64,000 nucleotides of DNA from NCBI GenBank assembly GCA_905221605.1, contig CAJNDS010000524.1, positions 774,581-838,580 of the forward strand. The letters run 5' to 3'. The position numbers were made by a program, and so were the translations under genes. Numbering within the stretch: the stretch's first letter is position 1; each line of letters opens with the position of its first letter. The notes under the pieces are model-generated. The model made no database searches. It saw only the letters and a program-made list of their open reading frames with translations, and was not told the DNA's origin. Source of the stretch: Symbiodinium natans (Eukaryota > Sar > Dinophyceae > Suessiales > Symbiodiniaceae). This document shows, piece after piece, positions 45,711 to 58,026 of the stretch.

Positions 45711-48302
45711 ATTCCGATGTTGAAGAGGCAGATATCGAGGCATTGGCCAGGCAACCGGTGCACCGTCTGTCTTCATCTTGTGTCACGATGTTCATCTGCT
45801 GCTGCGCAGGTCAAAGCTTGGGCCGGGGGAGTTCATCCTTGGTGAAGAGCCAAAGCCGCCTCAGGCCTGGTCTTTTTGTGCTTTCGCGGGCTCGCTGTGC
45901 CGAGCTGCTGGTCCGATCATTGTCCGGTGTGTCCGGAACGATTCCTGCGAGGACGAATCCGCAGAGGTGAAGGCGCCCGAAAGAGCATTTCAAGCCAGAG
46001 AGCTTTGTGAGCTCTTTTACGGGATTCTTCTGGCCATGTCCGTGCCTCCTGGTTCAGGACACCGCAAAGCGAGGTGTCTGCCTAGCACCGCTGCTATTGC
46101 AACGTTTGGGTGAGATAGAATACAAGGCCGGCAGACGCCGCTCAGTGCTTCCGGTCGTGAGCATCTGTTGAAAACAGGTGCCCGAGGGTGCAAAGCGCGT
46201 CCCTTGGATCGCCCGGGCCTTGAACCTTTGCTGTTGAGCCAGACACGAAGAAGGTGCTTGCTGAGCTCGCGTTCGGATTGCTGGTTGCAAGGACACCATG
46301 GCAATAGATGGGCAGAACAATTTGCCGAAAGGTGCCGAGCCCTTACTCTCGATTCAGTGATCGGAGAGGGTGATGCGATCTGCTGTCTTGGGCAACTTGT
46401 AGCATCGAGGTCACTGCCAAAGATGGTGTGAAACTCGAAAGCGCCTTCCTAGGCGATCTGCTAATATGCTGTGGAGACTGCAGTCTCGCACTCATTGTTG
46501 GATGTTGTAAGTATGACTGTGACAGGCATGGCTGCAGAAGCAGCTGCAGAAGGGTACCGCAGGCCTGTGGCACTGGCTGTGTGCACCATCTGGTCAACAG
46601 AGTAGGGTCGCTGAATGAGACGCCTTTCTCACATGTCACTGAAACCATTTGCGGAGCCACTTTGCGAGGTTGCGGGTCATGAAGATCCCCTGCACCAGAC
46701 CCAACGACTTCTATGCTGAAATGATGCGGTGTGCACCTGAGCGTGCGGGCGTGGCGGTAGGGGCGGTAGGCCCGGTAGGCAGCCTTGTAGAGTTTGTGGT
46801 TTCGCCAAACCTTTGGATCCTTCGTTGCTGGCAGAGGCCGGACAAACAAATGTACCGAGTTCGCCAGCAGGCAGCAGAGGAGGAGCGACGAATCAAGGCG
46901 AGGCGGTGTGCGGTGTGCACTTTTCTGTGACATCGATGAGATCCAGCGTGCCCTGCACCGCAGATTGTCGAAGACAGAAAGAAACACCAAGCAAGCAAGA
47001 AGTTTGCCAAGAAGGCGAAGCCAGATTCAATTCAAGAGAACTGGTTGTTCTTGCTTGTGTCAACTTTCGTGAGGCAAAAGCCAAGAAGTTGGAGGCACGC
47101 GCACAGGCCTGGACAGTCATAATCGACGGAGTGCAAAAATCACATTTTGGAACAACGGACACACTGAATTCTGAGACATTCCTGAGAATGTCCCGAAGGA
47201 GAAGAGGACGTCCCTGGAGCAGATTGCCAATTGGCGTGCTCGGAAGAAGAGCGAGGGGAATAACACGGATGACCAGGATCTCTCTCTTTGTGCTATGTAC
47301 CTGTGCTGCGATCTGAATGTGGAGCCAGAGAGCTCGACACAACGCCACCGCATCGTGCTTCACAACACCGTGCACAGGACTTGGAGGAGATTCTAAGTCG
47401 ACAAGGGAAGAAGAAGGAGCAAGACGGGTAGCTTGGTCGCAGCAGCCGTCTTCCATGTGAGTCACAGCGGGACCAAGAGCTTAGGAAGGGAAAGGGCAAG
47501 GGCAAGGCTGGCTCTGAGAGATTCTCACTCGCACCGTCGCTTTGCCTCCGTGTTTCTAAACTGCATGTTTCTTTTTCTTTATGTTCTCTCTCTCAGCTCT
47601 CTCTCTCTCTGTCTCTCTCCCTCACGCTCTCTGAGTTTTGAAAGTCGTATCTCGCCTTTGTGAGCAGGCCATGAAGTCGGCCAAGCGCCGCAGCCTTGAT
47701 GAAAAGTATGGCTTCGGCGGCAAGAAGCGCTGCCCCGAGAAACGCAGTGGAAACGCAGTAGAAACGCTGTAGAGACGTTGAGAAACGCCGAGCTCTTTTC
47801 GTCTGGTCACGTTGGGGCCGCCTCGCGCCTCAGCCTCTGAGACTCTGAGACTCTGAGCAAAGGAAGAGGAGCAAGCAGAATGACAAGAGCTCCACGCACG
47901 ATATGTCTGCATCTCCCTGGGCCGGGAGCCGACCACATGGCAAGCTGTGGAGTCGCACCTTCTGTTTTTTAGAACATGTCACTGCAGTTCGTATGTGATG
48001 ATGGAGCCTGCAGCTTTTTGGATAAGGGAAAAGGCAAAGCTAAAGGCAAGGGCAGAGGGAAAGGCAAGGGCAAAGGCAAAGGCAAAGGCCCGGCTCGTTT
48101 TTTTTTTTTTTTTTTTTGCTTTCTTTATGCCCACGGACTTCATCGGTCAGATCCGGTGGTGACAGGTCCTGGCAACAAGAGGACCATCTTCTTCAACTGG
48201 CATTTAGGTTGCATGGGCCTGATATCTGCGGTGACTTTGTTCTTGACGAGTCCTGCAGGAAGCGGTAGAGCCAAAGTTGCACCTGCTAAGTCTCGCCGAT
48301 AG
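45711..48302 (+). CDS. EBP2: rRNA-processing protein EBP2, multi-exon
   Basis: Exons placed by alignment to human EBNA1BP2 and yeast Ebp2: 45711-45750, 45810-45864, (gap), 46178-about 46216, 46410-46452, 46526-46562, 46669-46728, 46837-46905, 46978-47014, 47074-47106, 47187-47276, 47378-about 47422, 47462-47506, 47668-47726, 47863-(end uncertain), a Lys/Gly exon near 48010-48095, and final exon(s) to the TAG at 48300-48302. Diagnostic blocks are LRVMKIPCTRPNDFYAEMMR, DKQMYRVRQQAAEEERRIKA, KKHQASKKFAKKAKAKKLEA and SAKRRSLDEKYGFGGKK followed by KRSKQNDKSSTHD. They keep the human order. EBP2 is a nucleolar factor needed for 27S pre-rRNA processing and 60S assembly. Donors are mainly GC, with GT at 46729 and 46906 and GA at 47277. 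The first exon (start codon) and the segment between 45864 and 46178 are unresolved. The C-terminal KGKGKAKGKGRGKGK stretch is an expansion. Confidence 0.85.
47580..47636. repeat. CTCT microsatellite in an EBP2 intron
   Basis: Interrupted CTCTCTCT run within the 161-base intron 47507-47667. Confidence 0.75.
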
Positions 48303-48779
48303 TGAGCTGCAAAAGGGAGGGGACGCGCTTCGAGCAGTTTGTCTTGCTTTCTGACTTCTATGTGCTTTTACTTCCGGGAGTAAAGGAGTCTACAGCTGTG
48401 CTTTTACGTGTTTTGATAGCTGGAGCTGGACTCTGCTGAAGCGCTGTCAGTTTCCAGCTAGCCCTGCTATTAGCCGAGCACGGTGAAAGAATGCTGCAAG
48501 TGCAAGCCGGACCTTCAGGCATGTTCAGGCATGTTCCGGGCCGTGCGCATCGGTGTGCTGCAGATTGTCGCGCTGCAATAAACATGATCCATCATCGTAG
48601 TCCCTGACAAAGCAAGGATGCGATTTGTCTTGTTGCATGGCATGTGCAGACACCCAGCTGTTCAGGTTTATGTTTCAGAATCCCCAGTAGGCATTTGCAT
48701 CCCAGCGCTCGGTGGGGCAGCGCTCAGGCTTCAGAGAAAGCGCGTGAATGGGACGTGTATTTGGACGTTTGCATGGCTT

Positions 48780-49500
48780 GCTACATGCAGGATGGGGGAG
48801 AACTTCGATGATGCACCTCGGACACCCTCGGACAGTAGCAAGTTGGATCAGGCGGCTGTGTCGCACAGTGATCGGCTTGTTGCATTTGTTGCATTAGGCA
48901 GAGACCCTGGTGCTGGGTGCGCACCTGGCGGAAGGCCTGCCAATCTTGCGACAGTCCCTGCATGTCCCTGCCCTGCACCGTGTGCCGACTTGGGGCTCTG
49001 ATGGCATGCAGCTGTTTTCGATACCAGATGAAGCCGACGAAGCTGTCGCCGACGCGGCCAAAGGCACAACAGAGGTAGGGCCCTTGGCAGTGGTGACTTG
49101 TATGCTTGTGGATGACTGCATGCGTTTTCGCTGCTTTTTCTGTGCTGTTGAGGCGAGCGACGGCTTGTTGGACCTGCTTGAGGAGAAGCCAGAAGTAGCA
49201 ACGGAGAAGATGCCCCAGATTTCCATGAGAAGACACTTGTGACGGTTTAGAGCTGAAGGATGAAGTGGCTGAGGTCAGAGACACTGCCAGGTGCAATACC
49301 AGGTGAAAGTGTACTGGCCAGGTCCCCATCTTTCGTGACACACTCTGTATGTGTCTGTGTGTGTGTGTGTGACACGCGCGGTCCTCGTGAGACTTCTTGG
49401 AGAAGGACTCGGCCGCCTCGGGCGAAACGCCAGCGAGTTCGGAGCCGGAGCCGGTCCCAAAAGCAGACGCGCCCGCAGAGCACAAGGAGCCCACAGGCAG
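48780..49500 (+). CDS. Possible exons of an unidentified gene
   Basis: Frames at 48789-48900 (MGENFDDAPRTPSDSSKLDQ), 49006-49078 (MQLFSIPDEADEAVADAAKG) and 49397-49500 (KDSAASGETPASSEPEPVPK) look coding: acidic, Ser/Pro-rich, bounded by AG/G. No family recognised. Confidence 0.25.
49348..49374. repeat. (GT)n microsatellite
   Basis: TGTGTGTGTG run with minor interruptions. Confidence 0.8.
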
Positions 49501-49534
49501 GGGGGGACTTTTCTTGCCCCAAGGGTGCGCTCTC

Positions 49535-49636
49535 CCTCCATCTCCCTCTCCCTCTCTCTCATTCTCTCTCACTCTCTCCCTCTCTCGCGCTCTCTCTCTC
49601 TCTCTCGCTCGCTCTCTCTCTCTCTCTCTCTCTTTT
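49535..49636. repeat. (CTCT)n microsatellite
   Basis: About 100 bases of CTCTC with scattered A/G. It produces a - strand open frame rich in Arg/Glu that I reject as a gene. Confidence 0.85.
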
Positions 49637-49919
49637 TCGTGCCTTATACTTTCTTTGAGTTTTTCTAAACTCGTTGTCTCAAATTCCCGATGTCTGTCTG
49701 GCACTGTTGGGCGCTTTGGTTGTCACATAGCGAAGGCTGGGTCGGAAGGCCAAAGCCTTAGGGAGGAAGCTGTGTTGAACGCTCTCGTCTAGCAACGCTC
49801 CCATTATGTCACTTTCATTCTCGGTACAATAGTTCGTATACCCGTTACGTAATATCAAGCGGGTCTGACGAGTCCAGGACCGGTCGATATTGAATTCCCT
49901 TCGACATTTCATGGAACCA

Positions 49920-50062
49920 AGATTGCTGAACATTTTCTCCTGGCATCTTGGTTCTTAGTTCTCAGGTTCCGGGCCAAGATTGCAACTCTGTATGCTCATT
50001 CAATATTTGGGTTCGAACCAAGAGCCATGAACCAAGATGCCCAGGGAGAAGCGAGCAATCTA
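49920..50062. mobile_element. Foldback (MITE-like) element
   Basis: Left arm 49920-49970 (AGATTGCT then TTCTCCTGGCATCTTGGTTC) pairs with right arm about 50008-50062 (GAACCAAGATGCCCAGGGAG then AGCAATCT). The arms are imperfect inverted repeats of about 45 bases around a core of about 40. No ORF inside. A nearby AACCAAG word occurs again in each arm, suggesting nested or older copies. Confidence 0.5.
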
Positions 50063-50299
50063 GGCTTATCCATTCAATGTTCAATGATGGTCGAGGTTGT
50101 CTTTTGAAATGGAATTCCCACAGCGTCCTCTTCCGAAACTCTTACGCCAAAGCTAACAACCCAAGCCCCAAACCCGAAAAGATCCTGATAGGAAGGAGTG
50201 GTGGGTGGGAAAGTACGCCGGACCGTGAATGTATAGTGTGCCCTTGCCTGCGAAAGGAGAGCATCCTGCACCCCTTTCCCAAGCTAGTGAGCTTGTGAC

Positions 50300-51990
50300 G
50301 TGTTTTGTTTTCCAGGTGTGAAAAGAGCCGCGACGCAGACGCTGGACATAATGGACATGGAGGACGTTGAAGCAGGCCGGTAAGGATCAGCCCTGGGCGC
50401 AGTGCACTCTTGGAGTGCATAATTGCAAACGCAGGCCAGCCTCCGTCCGATGAGCACTCGGCAGCGCCGGCCTTGATGCGGGTCGAAGTTGCTGTGCATA
50501 CAGGGCGCATATTGTTTTGCCACCCTTGGTGTGGCGTTGCTCTCCTCGCCTCCTCGCCCGAAAAAGAGAGGGTGATTTCGACATTGGTTAGCTGTGGGGT
50601 GGGATGATCGAAGTAGTTGTCTTTTTGTTGTTCCTCTCTCTGTCTTTCCATATATGTATACCTGCACATGTGAGGTATTGTCACGCAGTGCCCACCTATT
50701 CTATGTACGTATGCATGACATATATATATATACACATGTATAGAAAGTGTACGCAAGTACAAGTTCATTCATGGTATACATGACAACTACATGTAGTATA
50801 TCTACGAGGTGCTGTCGTCGGTGAACTTTGCCACCGCCACGGACATTGTGCAACATGCTCAGCCGCACGCACAGCAGCGAGGCTAAGCAGTTTGGGCTGG
50901 GTTTGTGTGCTGAGGCTCACATCAGACTGCGTCTCCGTAGGCCGGTGGGTTGCTGTGGGAGTATAGGATGGGGACTGGTGTAGGTTGTGTTTTGCCGCTG
51001 TAACTCAGAATCTCGACTTTGGCGAAGTCGGGTGAAACGAAGGGAGTGTCATCGTGCGGGCGTGCTCGGCTTGCTAGTTCAAGTGTGCCTCATGTTAGGC
51101 ATGTCGGCCGCATGTAGCGAAACAGGTGACGTTAATGAGGTTAATGGTTGAGTTGTCCGCAGCAGACTAAGTGAACATGATTGTGGACAGTTGTTCACTT
51201 AAGGGATATCCTTCTCATGCATGACTGCATCTTTGCTCTCGCCAAGCGAAGAGGCTGAGGCGTTCAATTTTTTTGGCATCTAGATACCATGGTATCTCAA
51301 TGGAGTTTCGCTTGATTCACCTTGGTTCACCACACCAGCCAGCCTCGAATGTTCCAGATATGGCTGCCCGCCGTGTCCAGGCAGGGACGAGTCGAATGCC
51401 ATTACTTTGACCGATCCGCCGGGACCCCGCCACACGTACACGCACCCACAAAACGTAAAGCCATCCAAGTCCGAACCTCGCAAACTCCATCTTTTCACGC
51501 TGCCCAGGCGAGTCTCGAACGAGCAGTTCCGAGTCCATCGGAAGCCTCTTAGTGCTCCTGGCCCCCAGTGGAGCTACGAACTAGAGGACACTGGCTTTGC
51601 ACCACTATCTCACGCATTCTTGCATGATGTGCGCATGTGCCTCGACCATGTCATGTCGCAAAGTTTTTGCAGAGGACTGCTCTAGAAATGGGACCCTTGT
51701 GAACAAGAAGCTGCTGCGGGCGGTGGCTCAGCCAAGACAGATAATTGGCTCGTCTGAGGCCGCATGTCTTCTCTCTGACTTGGGCTGCTTTTGCTTTAGG
51801 CAAGACTCATTGCTTCATTGTTGTTTTTGATCTCTGGCTCTCCCGCACCGTGGGCGCCTTCCGTCCACCTTTGGAGGGCTTCATGCGAACCTTGCAGCGC
51901 CCTGGCAAGCGCTTTTTTTCCCACCCCTAATGTGGGCTTGTTAGATGTTGAACTAAGCCATTCTCCTTGCCCGGGCCTCCCGAACCTGCG
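50300..51990. other. Spacer without a supported gene
   Basis: Includes an AT microsatellite at 50719-50735 and the palindrome GATACCATGGTATC at 51281-51294. Short open frames occur but none shows a family signature. Confidence 0.3.
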
Positions 51991-52070
51991 GAGTTTCCGC
52001 AGCGTGCTCGCCCGCAGCGTGCCCGCCCGCCGCAGAGTGCCCGCCCGCAGAGTATCTAGAGTATCCGATC
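51990..52070. repeat. GTGCCCGCCCGC tandem repeat
   Basis: Four imperfect units of CGCAGMGTGCCCGCCC followed by AGAGTATC copies. Confidence 0.55.
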
Positions 52071-52619
52071 TGTCATGGAGTATGCCTGCAGCGCACGCAC
52101 CCGCAATCCTCCGGAATATCCCAAGTTTTTTCCTGGCTTGCTCTTCCGGATCTGACGGGATTCTTTCTTCGCCTTTTGATTCTCCGAAGCATCCGTTTCT
52201 TCGGGTGGCGCGAGCTTGTCGAGCTTGGACGGCTGGGATCCGCCGTCATGAGTCACGAATTCGAAGCGCCTCTCCTCGTTACATCTCGCTACGACCTCTT
52301 TGGACGCTGGGATACACTGGGGCGTCGTGGCCCTTTCCCGCTTCGAATCAGTGATGGACATGCCGCATCATCTCAGATCTGACAATCCGCCGAAGCCATT
52401 GCAAGGACTTCGGTGTCCCCGACTGTATCCGGTTGCCGCCTCTTTTGAGGTGTGTGTCATTTGGCTGCTTCAGATGGCATTTCCCAGACGAGTCCTGTGT
52501 GTGTCTCACGCCTGTCTCTCCTCGCTTAGCTAGCCGTCGTAGAGCGTAGGCCCTGCCCGTTTTCGGGTTTGCATCTTGCACAAAAAACGGCCGCTCTGTC
52601 CATGACCGCTGTTACTTGG

Positions 52620-53270
52620 ACCAAGCTAGTGTTGAACTTAGGCGAAGGTTGTCTTGAAGGATCAGGACAGCCTCAACGTGAGCTTGCAGCTTTGAAGGTG
52701 TCTGCTTCGCTCTTTGATGCGCCAGGACTTGGTAGAAGTACTTCCAGCTTCGAAGGCAAGTCCACACACTGGCAGTCAAGGGCTCTGAGCTTTTTGTGAA
52801 CACTGTTCTTGGTGCAGGTTGGTCAAGCGGCAGCCATCGCGTTTTTGTTCCATGCTCCAGAAGCTGATGCACCGGTACCCAGAGAATCTCGGGGATTCAC
52901 CTCGGAGTGCAGCTTTCGTGTTGTTGCCTGACGCTACGATCTCAGGCAGAGGAAGGTCCACCTAAGAAGAAGATTCGACTGGAAGGCTTTGCAGATCTTT
53001 GCAGCGTTCTGATGCGCGTGTGCACTGTGCACTGGTTGTCGACGCTCCGCGCATTCACCGTTTAGCTTTGCCATCGGGCTCAGGCTCGTCCGGAGCCTGG
53101 AGTCTTCCTGTACGTATTAGTCACGTAGCAATCGCATCATGCGGTGCTGTTGCAGAGCATTCGAGACGAGTCCTTGTCTCCGAAATCGGGCCAAAGTGCA
53201 AGAGGCTGCGCATTGTATCTAACGATTCGCGATGTCGGGTGCGGCTCAAAAGTCTAGGTATGTAACTGGC
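52620..53270 (+). CDS. Unidentified coding-like exons
   Basis: Frames at 52620-52740 (LNLGEGCLEGSGQPQRELAA then LKVSASLFDAPGLGR), 52818-52950 (RLVKRQPSRFCSMLQKLMHR then YPENLGDSPRSAAFVLLPDA, after GCAG) and 52999-53265 (RVHCALVVDAPRIHRLALPS) look like consecutive exons. No family recognised. Confidence 0.3.
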
Positions 53271-53279
53271 TCACGGGCG

Positions 53280-53530
53280 TCTTTCCGCGACATAGGGTTT
53301 GTAACAAAGCCGTTCTGCTTGCGACAAGCAGTCCGCGACAAACCTCCGCGACAAGCCTGCGCGACAAGCCTTTGCGACAAGCCCCTTCTTGGAACTGCAT
53401 GGGTTTCGTATCTCTTTTTTCAAGACAGCGCGAAGCAGCCGCGACAAACCCCGCGACATACGTATGAAACAAGTGGGCGCGACATACGTATGTAACACAG
53501 GCGGGTGGCGGGACACCGCGACATACCCCT
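53280..53530. repeat. Clustered GCGACAAGCC / GCGACATACGTATG repeats
   Basis: Two related words alternate: GCGACAARCC (about six copies at 53320-53390 and near 53447) and GCGACATACGTATGWAACA (two full copies at 53452-53500 plus partial copies near 53290 and 53518). TACGTA is palindromic. Confidence 0.6.
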
Positions 53531-53879
53531 ATTTAGAGCCACAGCCTTATAGGTGCGGCCTTGATTTCGGCCGGTCTAATTCCACAAGGAAGGCTGTCAA
53601 GGGAGGAGGGGAGTGAGCAGTTTCGTTGGCCCTTGATCTAAATCGCCGGTTGGCTAACGCCGTGGTTGATTATGTCGGATTTTTTTGGGCTGGTTTTGGG
53701 CCAGGACCGGGTGAGTCAGCTGGTGTTGATGTCTCCAGCTCGGATGCAGCAAATGATGACGTCACCAGGTTGCTGAAGCTACAATCTGCAACGTTCTTGT
53801 AAGGCTGAGACCATCTTCCAGGGCGCTATGTGCGCAATCTGTCAAGAGGCACATTGAGCCTTGCAGCAACGGGCTATCA

Positions 53880-55300
53880 GTTTTCCTTGATCGAGAGGTG
53901 ATGCATCGTGCCACCAGTGTGTGGGCCAAAGTTGCGGAAATTGCAGTAATCGTTCTGGTGCTCACGCGCCCGTTGTCCTGCGGGAAATGTGACGTGGTAG
54001 AACCAGATATTTGGTAAGAACGCAACCCGCGAACACCAAATCAGTGTCTGCGCTGACAGCACAGATTCAAGTTCTTGAGTCATGTTCTCATCGTTGTGTG
54101 TTGCCATTCGCGATCGGTTGTTTTCCAGATGAGGTGCAGCCATGCATGCACAGCACTCCTCGACATGTGTTTGACTTGAAGTGGAGCCAAAATCTCTTAA
54201 ACCGTTCATCTCTGCCAGGCTTCTGCAGCTCCTGCCTGGGTGGCTGGCTGAAGCGGCCTGGTGACAAAATCCCAAGGCACACCTCTCACACCCACTAGTG
54301 CCATGAACTCCATGACTATTGCTAGCGAGACATGCTGCAACCATGCAGTCCCTCAGCACCTGCGATGCCGTAAGCCTGTTGACTCCTTGTGCCCCTTTTC
54401 TGTACACCTGCAGAATCTGAACGCGTCGCGGTTCGTTGTGCTGTGCAGCTTGCAGCTTGCGGTCCCGCTCTATTGACAGAGTGTTCACACCAGCAGCTAG
54501 TTTGCTGGCTACCGGTCGTGGTGTGGGTCTGGTAGTGGACGATTTCTTTGTTTAGTCCTGTGCTCAGTCACAAAACCACACGCTTGTGTGGAGCAGGTGC
54601 CCGATCTGTCGACAAGGGGTCGCTGCGGTTGGCAAGAATCATGCGCTTGACAGCATGATCGAGGGCCTGCTGAAGGCAAAAGCTTCCTTGCTCGGATGCC
54701 ATGCCTCTGCCCGAAGCGACACAGGCGCACCCTGATCGACAACGTTCCATCGCAGCAATATCTGATCTGGACAGCCGTGATCCGCTGCACGAGACATGGA
54801 TGCAATGGGGGGGGGGTCGTTGCGCATTGTCTGTTCTTAGTCGTTCTTGGTGCGAGATTTTGCGAGACTAGAGACATCCACCAAGGACTGTGGCTACGAC
54901 TTGCTGAAGCTTCGCGGGCCCGGGGACGTGGCTGCAGGCCTGATGCGCAATGCCCTGTGCTGGGCACGTCGGGAAGAACTTGGTTCCCAGGTTTGGCGCG
55001 GGTGGTGGTGGCTGCAGCAGCTGCTGCAGAAGGCATGGATGCAGATAGTTCGAGCGAGAGATGGCCTCAGTTGGCAGTCAGGCAGAAGTTCAGAAGCTCA
55101 GTGATGCAACCTTTTTTGCAACTGTGGTGCCACCAAGGCACTCGAGTCACTCAGATTCCGAGTATGAAGAGGCAGGTCAGCAGTGTTCAGGAGAACCCCC
55201 TCCAAACTCCTAACGCTGCCATTCTGAGTGCAAAGGAGGAGGCCAGGGCCCCACTGTTGGCTGCCCAGCTTCAAAAACTGACAAGTGACATCACGTGACA
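53880..55300 (+). CDS. Unidentified coding-like exons
   Basis: Coding-like frames at 53880-54010 (VFLDREVMHRATSVWAKVAE), 54040-54290 (CMHSTPRHVFDLKWSQNLLN), 54847-55090 (DFARLETSTKDCGYDLLKLR) and 55124-55210 (RHSSHSDSEYEEAGQQ). In 54.7-55.1 kb two + frames are open at once, so the true one is undecided. No family recognised. Confidence 0.25.
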
Positions 55301-56392
55301 TCAAGTGCCATCAAGTGACGCTGTGACTGAAAGCTGGCAATTTCACAACGAAGGCATGCCTGGTCTGCGCCAGGAGCAGGCAGCCTCAGTCTTCCTAGCT
55401 TGTCCTAGCGTTCCTGAGGTGTTTAAAGTCATCAATCAGATTTTGCCCTGAGGCTGTGCGGCCTCCCTGCTTCCACTGTGGAACCCCGGCATGGCAACCC
55501 TTGCGCCCCTTGTCTTTGCAATTCTTATTTCAAATATATTCAACCTGTCGTCTTTTTTGCTTATCTTGCTTTCTTTCTTTATCGCTCCTCCGCTCCGGCG
55601 CGGCGCAGGAACTTGTTTGCCACATTGTTTCGCTGGCTGTTAAGGTGCAGCTGTTGACCTCACCACGTCGGCACCGATACCGGCTGCAGCACTAATGAAG
55701 TCGGCGCTGGTCCGTGCCTTGATGCCGCCTGGGTCTTGCCGTTTTGCGGTGGTGTTCGCAGCCGGAATTGCTCTCAGGCCAGCAATACCTTCGAACAGGA
55801 GATCCTGCAGGCCGTGGGCGCATGGTAGGCTCACGGGCTCGTCCCTTCACAGATGACCAGGAATGGCTCCACAGCAAAGGAACCAGCCTGCAAGAGGCAT
55901 ATGGGGTCACAAACACTTAAGCGCAGTCTCAGAGTCTCAGCCCGTGATGCTTCGGCTTTGGCCTTTGGTTGACAGGCCATCCAGAATGTCCTCGCGAACC
56001 CGAATCCGGCGTGGTGCTGAATCTTCACGAAGCATTTACACAGTGTTGCAGCGCGGGCGGCCTCTCATATCTAAAATCCACCAGCATACTGCCGTGCATC
56101 CTAGCAGCACCTAGAGCACCTTGTCACCCCAAGATGGGTCATGGGAAGTGTGCATTAGTACCAGCAGCAGGATACTTGTAGCATACCGTTGCGAGAAGAA
56201 GAGGGAATGTCAAAAGGCTTTCTCGTGACTTCTCATGAACCAATGGAAGACGAAGGACGGCGTTCCCGTGATCGAGGTCCGCAGGGCGCCCGCTCCAGGA
56301 GGACAGAACCCGGAATCAGCCCCTCAGAACTGCGTTGTAGCTTCTTCCCGTTTTCTGACCTTAACCCGACGCTGACTGGCCTTCAACCTACA

Positions 56393-56450
56393 AGCCTCCT
56401 CAAAGCCCTCAAAGCCCTCAAAGCCCTCAAAGTCCTCAAACCGAAAACAA
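56393..56450. repeat. (CTCAAAGCC)n tandem repeat
   Basis: Four to five copies of CCTCAAAGC with one variant. Confidence 0.75.
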
Positions 56451-56802
56451 GACCCTGTAAAACCCTGACAATTTTAGCTCATTTTGACATAACAGAATCC
56501 CCCCCAAACTCTGAGGAGGGCCGGGAGCGCTCCTGGACTTGCCCATTGGCGCCGGGAAGCTCAGTTAGGATCGCAGCGCCTGAAGCTGACACACCTGGGA
56601 GTTGTTTTTTTTTTCTATTCGGATGATCTTAGGACTCAAATCTCAAACGTATTTCGGGGCATACAGAGGGACAGGAATACCACCTTCAGGAGTCAGGTTT
56701 TAGGTTTTTTTTTTGGTTCCTCCACACCTTCTCTTGAAGAAAGCGCTATAAAGCGCTAAAGAAGGCATTCGTCACACAGGTCGCTGCAATGCTTCTTAAG
56801 GC

Positions 56803-57508
56803 GTGGACCGATCTGGCGATGTGCCAGCCCTGCAGGCCGCATCCCAGTTGAAAGCCTCCACGTTGCTGCGTCTTCACATTCGATCTGTTGTTGCAATGTG
56901 TTTGGACAGGGGGCGTTTGGTTTGGGCTTCTGTTTTGGATCGCAAGGGGCAGTTACATGCAGTTGCTTGTGATACTGGTAGGGCTGGCTTTTGCCGGTGC
57001 TAGACATTAAGACACGCACCTCTGCTGCGTCCAGTCAACTGGTGTTGCGCAGTGTGGCCGCCTGCTAAGATGCGTCTGCTGGGTTCATCGGGGTTGTCGC
57101 TTGCTAGCACGCAACTGTGTAAGGTGTATTCGATCAGAGAGCGAATCCAGAACGAGGCTCCCTTTTAGTGTGAGCGCGCCTCTTCTATTCTGCGTTTATC
57201 CTGAGGGTTGCAAAACAGGGTTTCTGCTGTCACTGCAGCACTATTTTCTGAGCAAGTGCACACAAGCAGCCTCTCGTTGGTATCAGGAGCTACCCGAGAG
57301 AGCTAGGGGCCGGTGCACTCAGACCTTAGACAGACGGACAGTCTTATTGCCACCACAACAAGTTTCTGAGGCCGTGGGAACTGCTGGTATGGGCGCTCTT
57401 GCCGGACACAAAGCCACAAGCGCATCCTGCCAACTTCTCCGAGAAGGCAGGACGACCAGCAACTTGTCCACCTGCCAGGCGGTTCCACGCCGAGCGCCAA
57501 CCTCTTAG
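56803..57508 (+). CDS. Possible exons of an unidentified gene
   Basis: Frames at 56803-57000 (LHIRSVVAMCLDRGRLVWAS) and 57185-57470 (LQHYFLSKCTQAASRWYQEL; VLLPPQQVSEAVGTAGMGAL) have coding-like composition. No family recognised, and no clear junctions. Confidence 0.22.
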
Positions 57509-58026
57509 CATGTTTGTTGGCACATGCCGAACGAACTTGATGCTGCACACTGGTATTATGTGTCTCCTGAGGTTTGAATCACATCTGTGCTCAAACTCGT
57601 TTTCATTGATCTGATTCGTGTTTCGATTGGAACCGGACCGCAGACTGCAGAAGACTGCAGCATGCCATAGCATCTAATCATTGAATCGTACGCATGCGGC
57701 CTCCTCTTTGCGAGCTACCAGAGTTCTGCATAGATGCAGCCATGTACAGTGTACAAAGTACAATCTGCTGCGAGAGCCTGCTATGGAAGTTAAAAGCCTC
57801 ACGGTTGGGCAGGCGTTGGCGCCCTTACCTCTTGCGTTGTTTGTATTGTCTTCGGGGGTCCGCAGCAAAAAGCCTCATCGACAGCAACTCAACCTTTAAG
57901 GACTGTCTTGCACAAGCTTGCAAGCTCTAGATGTGGAGCAGCAGGCTCTGGTGCCTACCTAGAACACCATTGCGGCACTATCCGGTAACCACACCAGCTC
58001 GCTCAGCAGTGTACCACAGCCACGCG

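Noticed and set aside
48781-49704. 307-codon open frame on the - strand
   Set aside because: The first third is the CTCT microsatellite read backwards (Arg-Glu repeats). The remainder opposes coding-like + strand frames and has no family signature.
50007-50030. GGTTCGAACC resembling a tRNA T-arm
   Set aside because: It lies in the arm of the foldback element and has no tRNA architecture around it.
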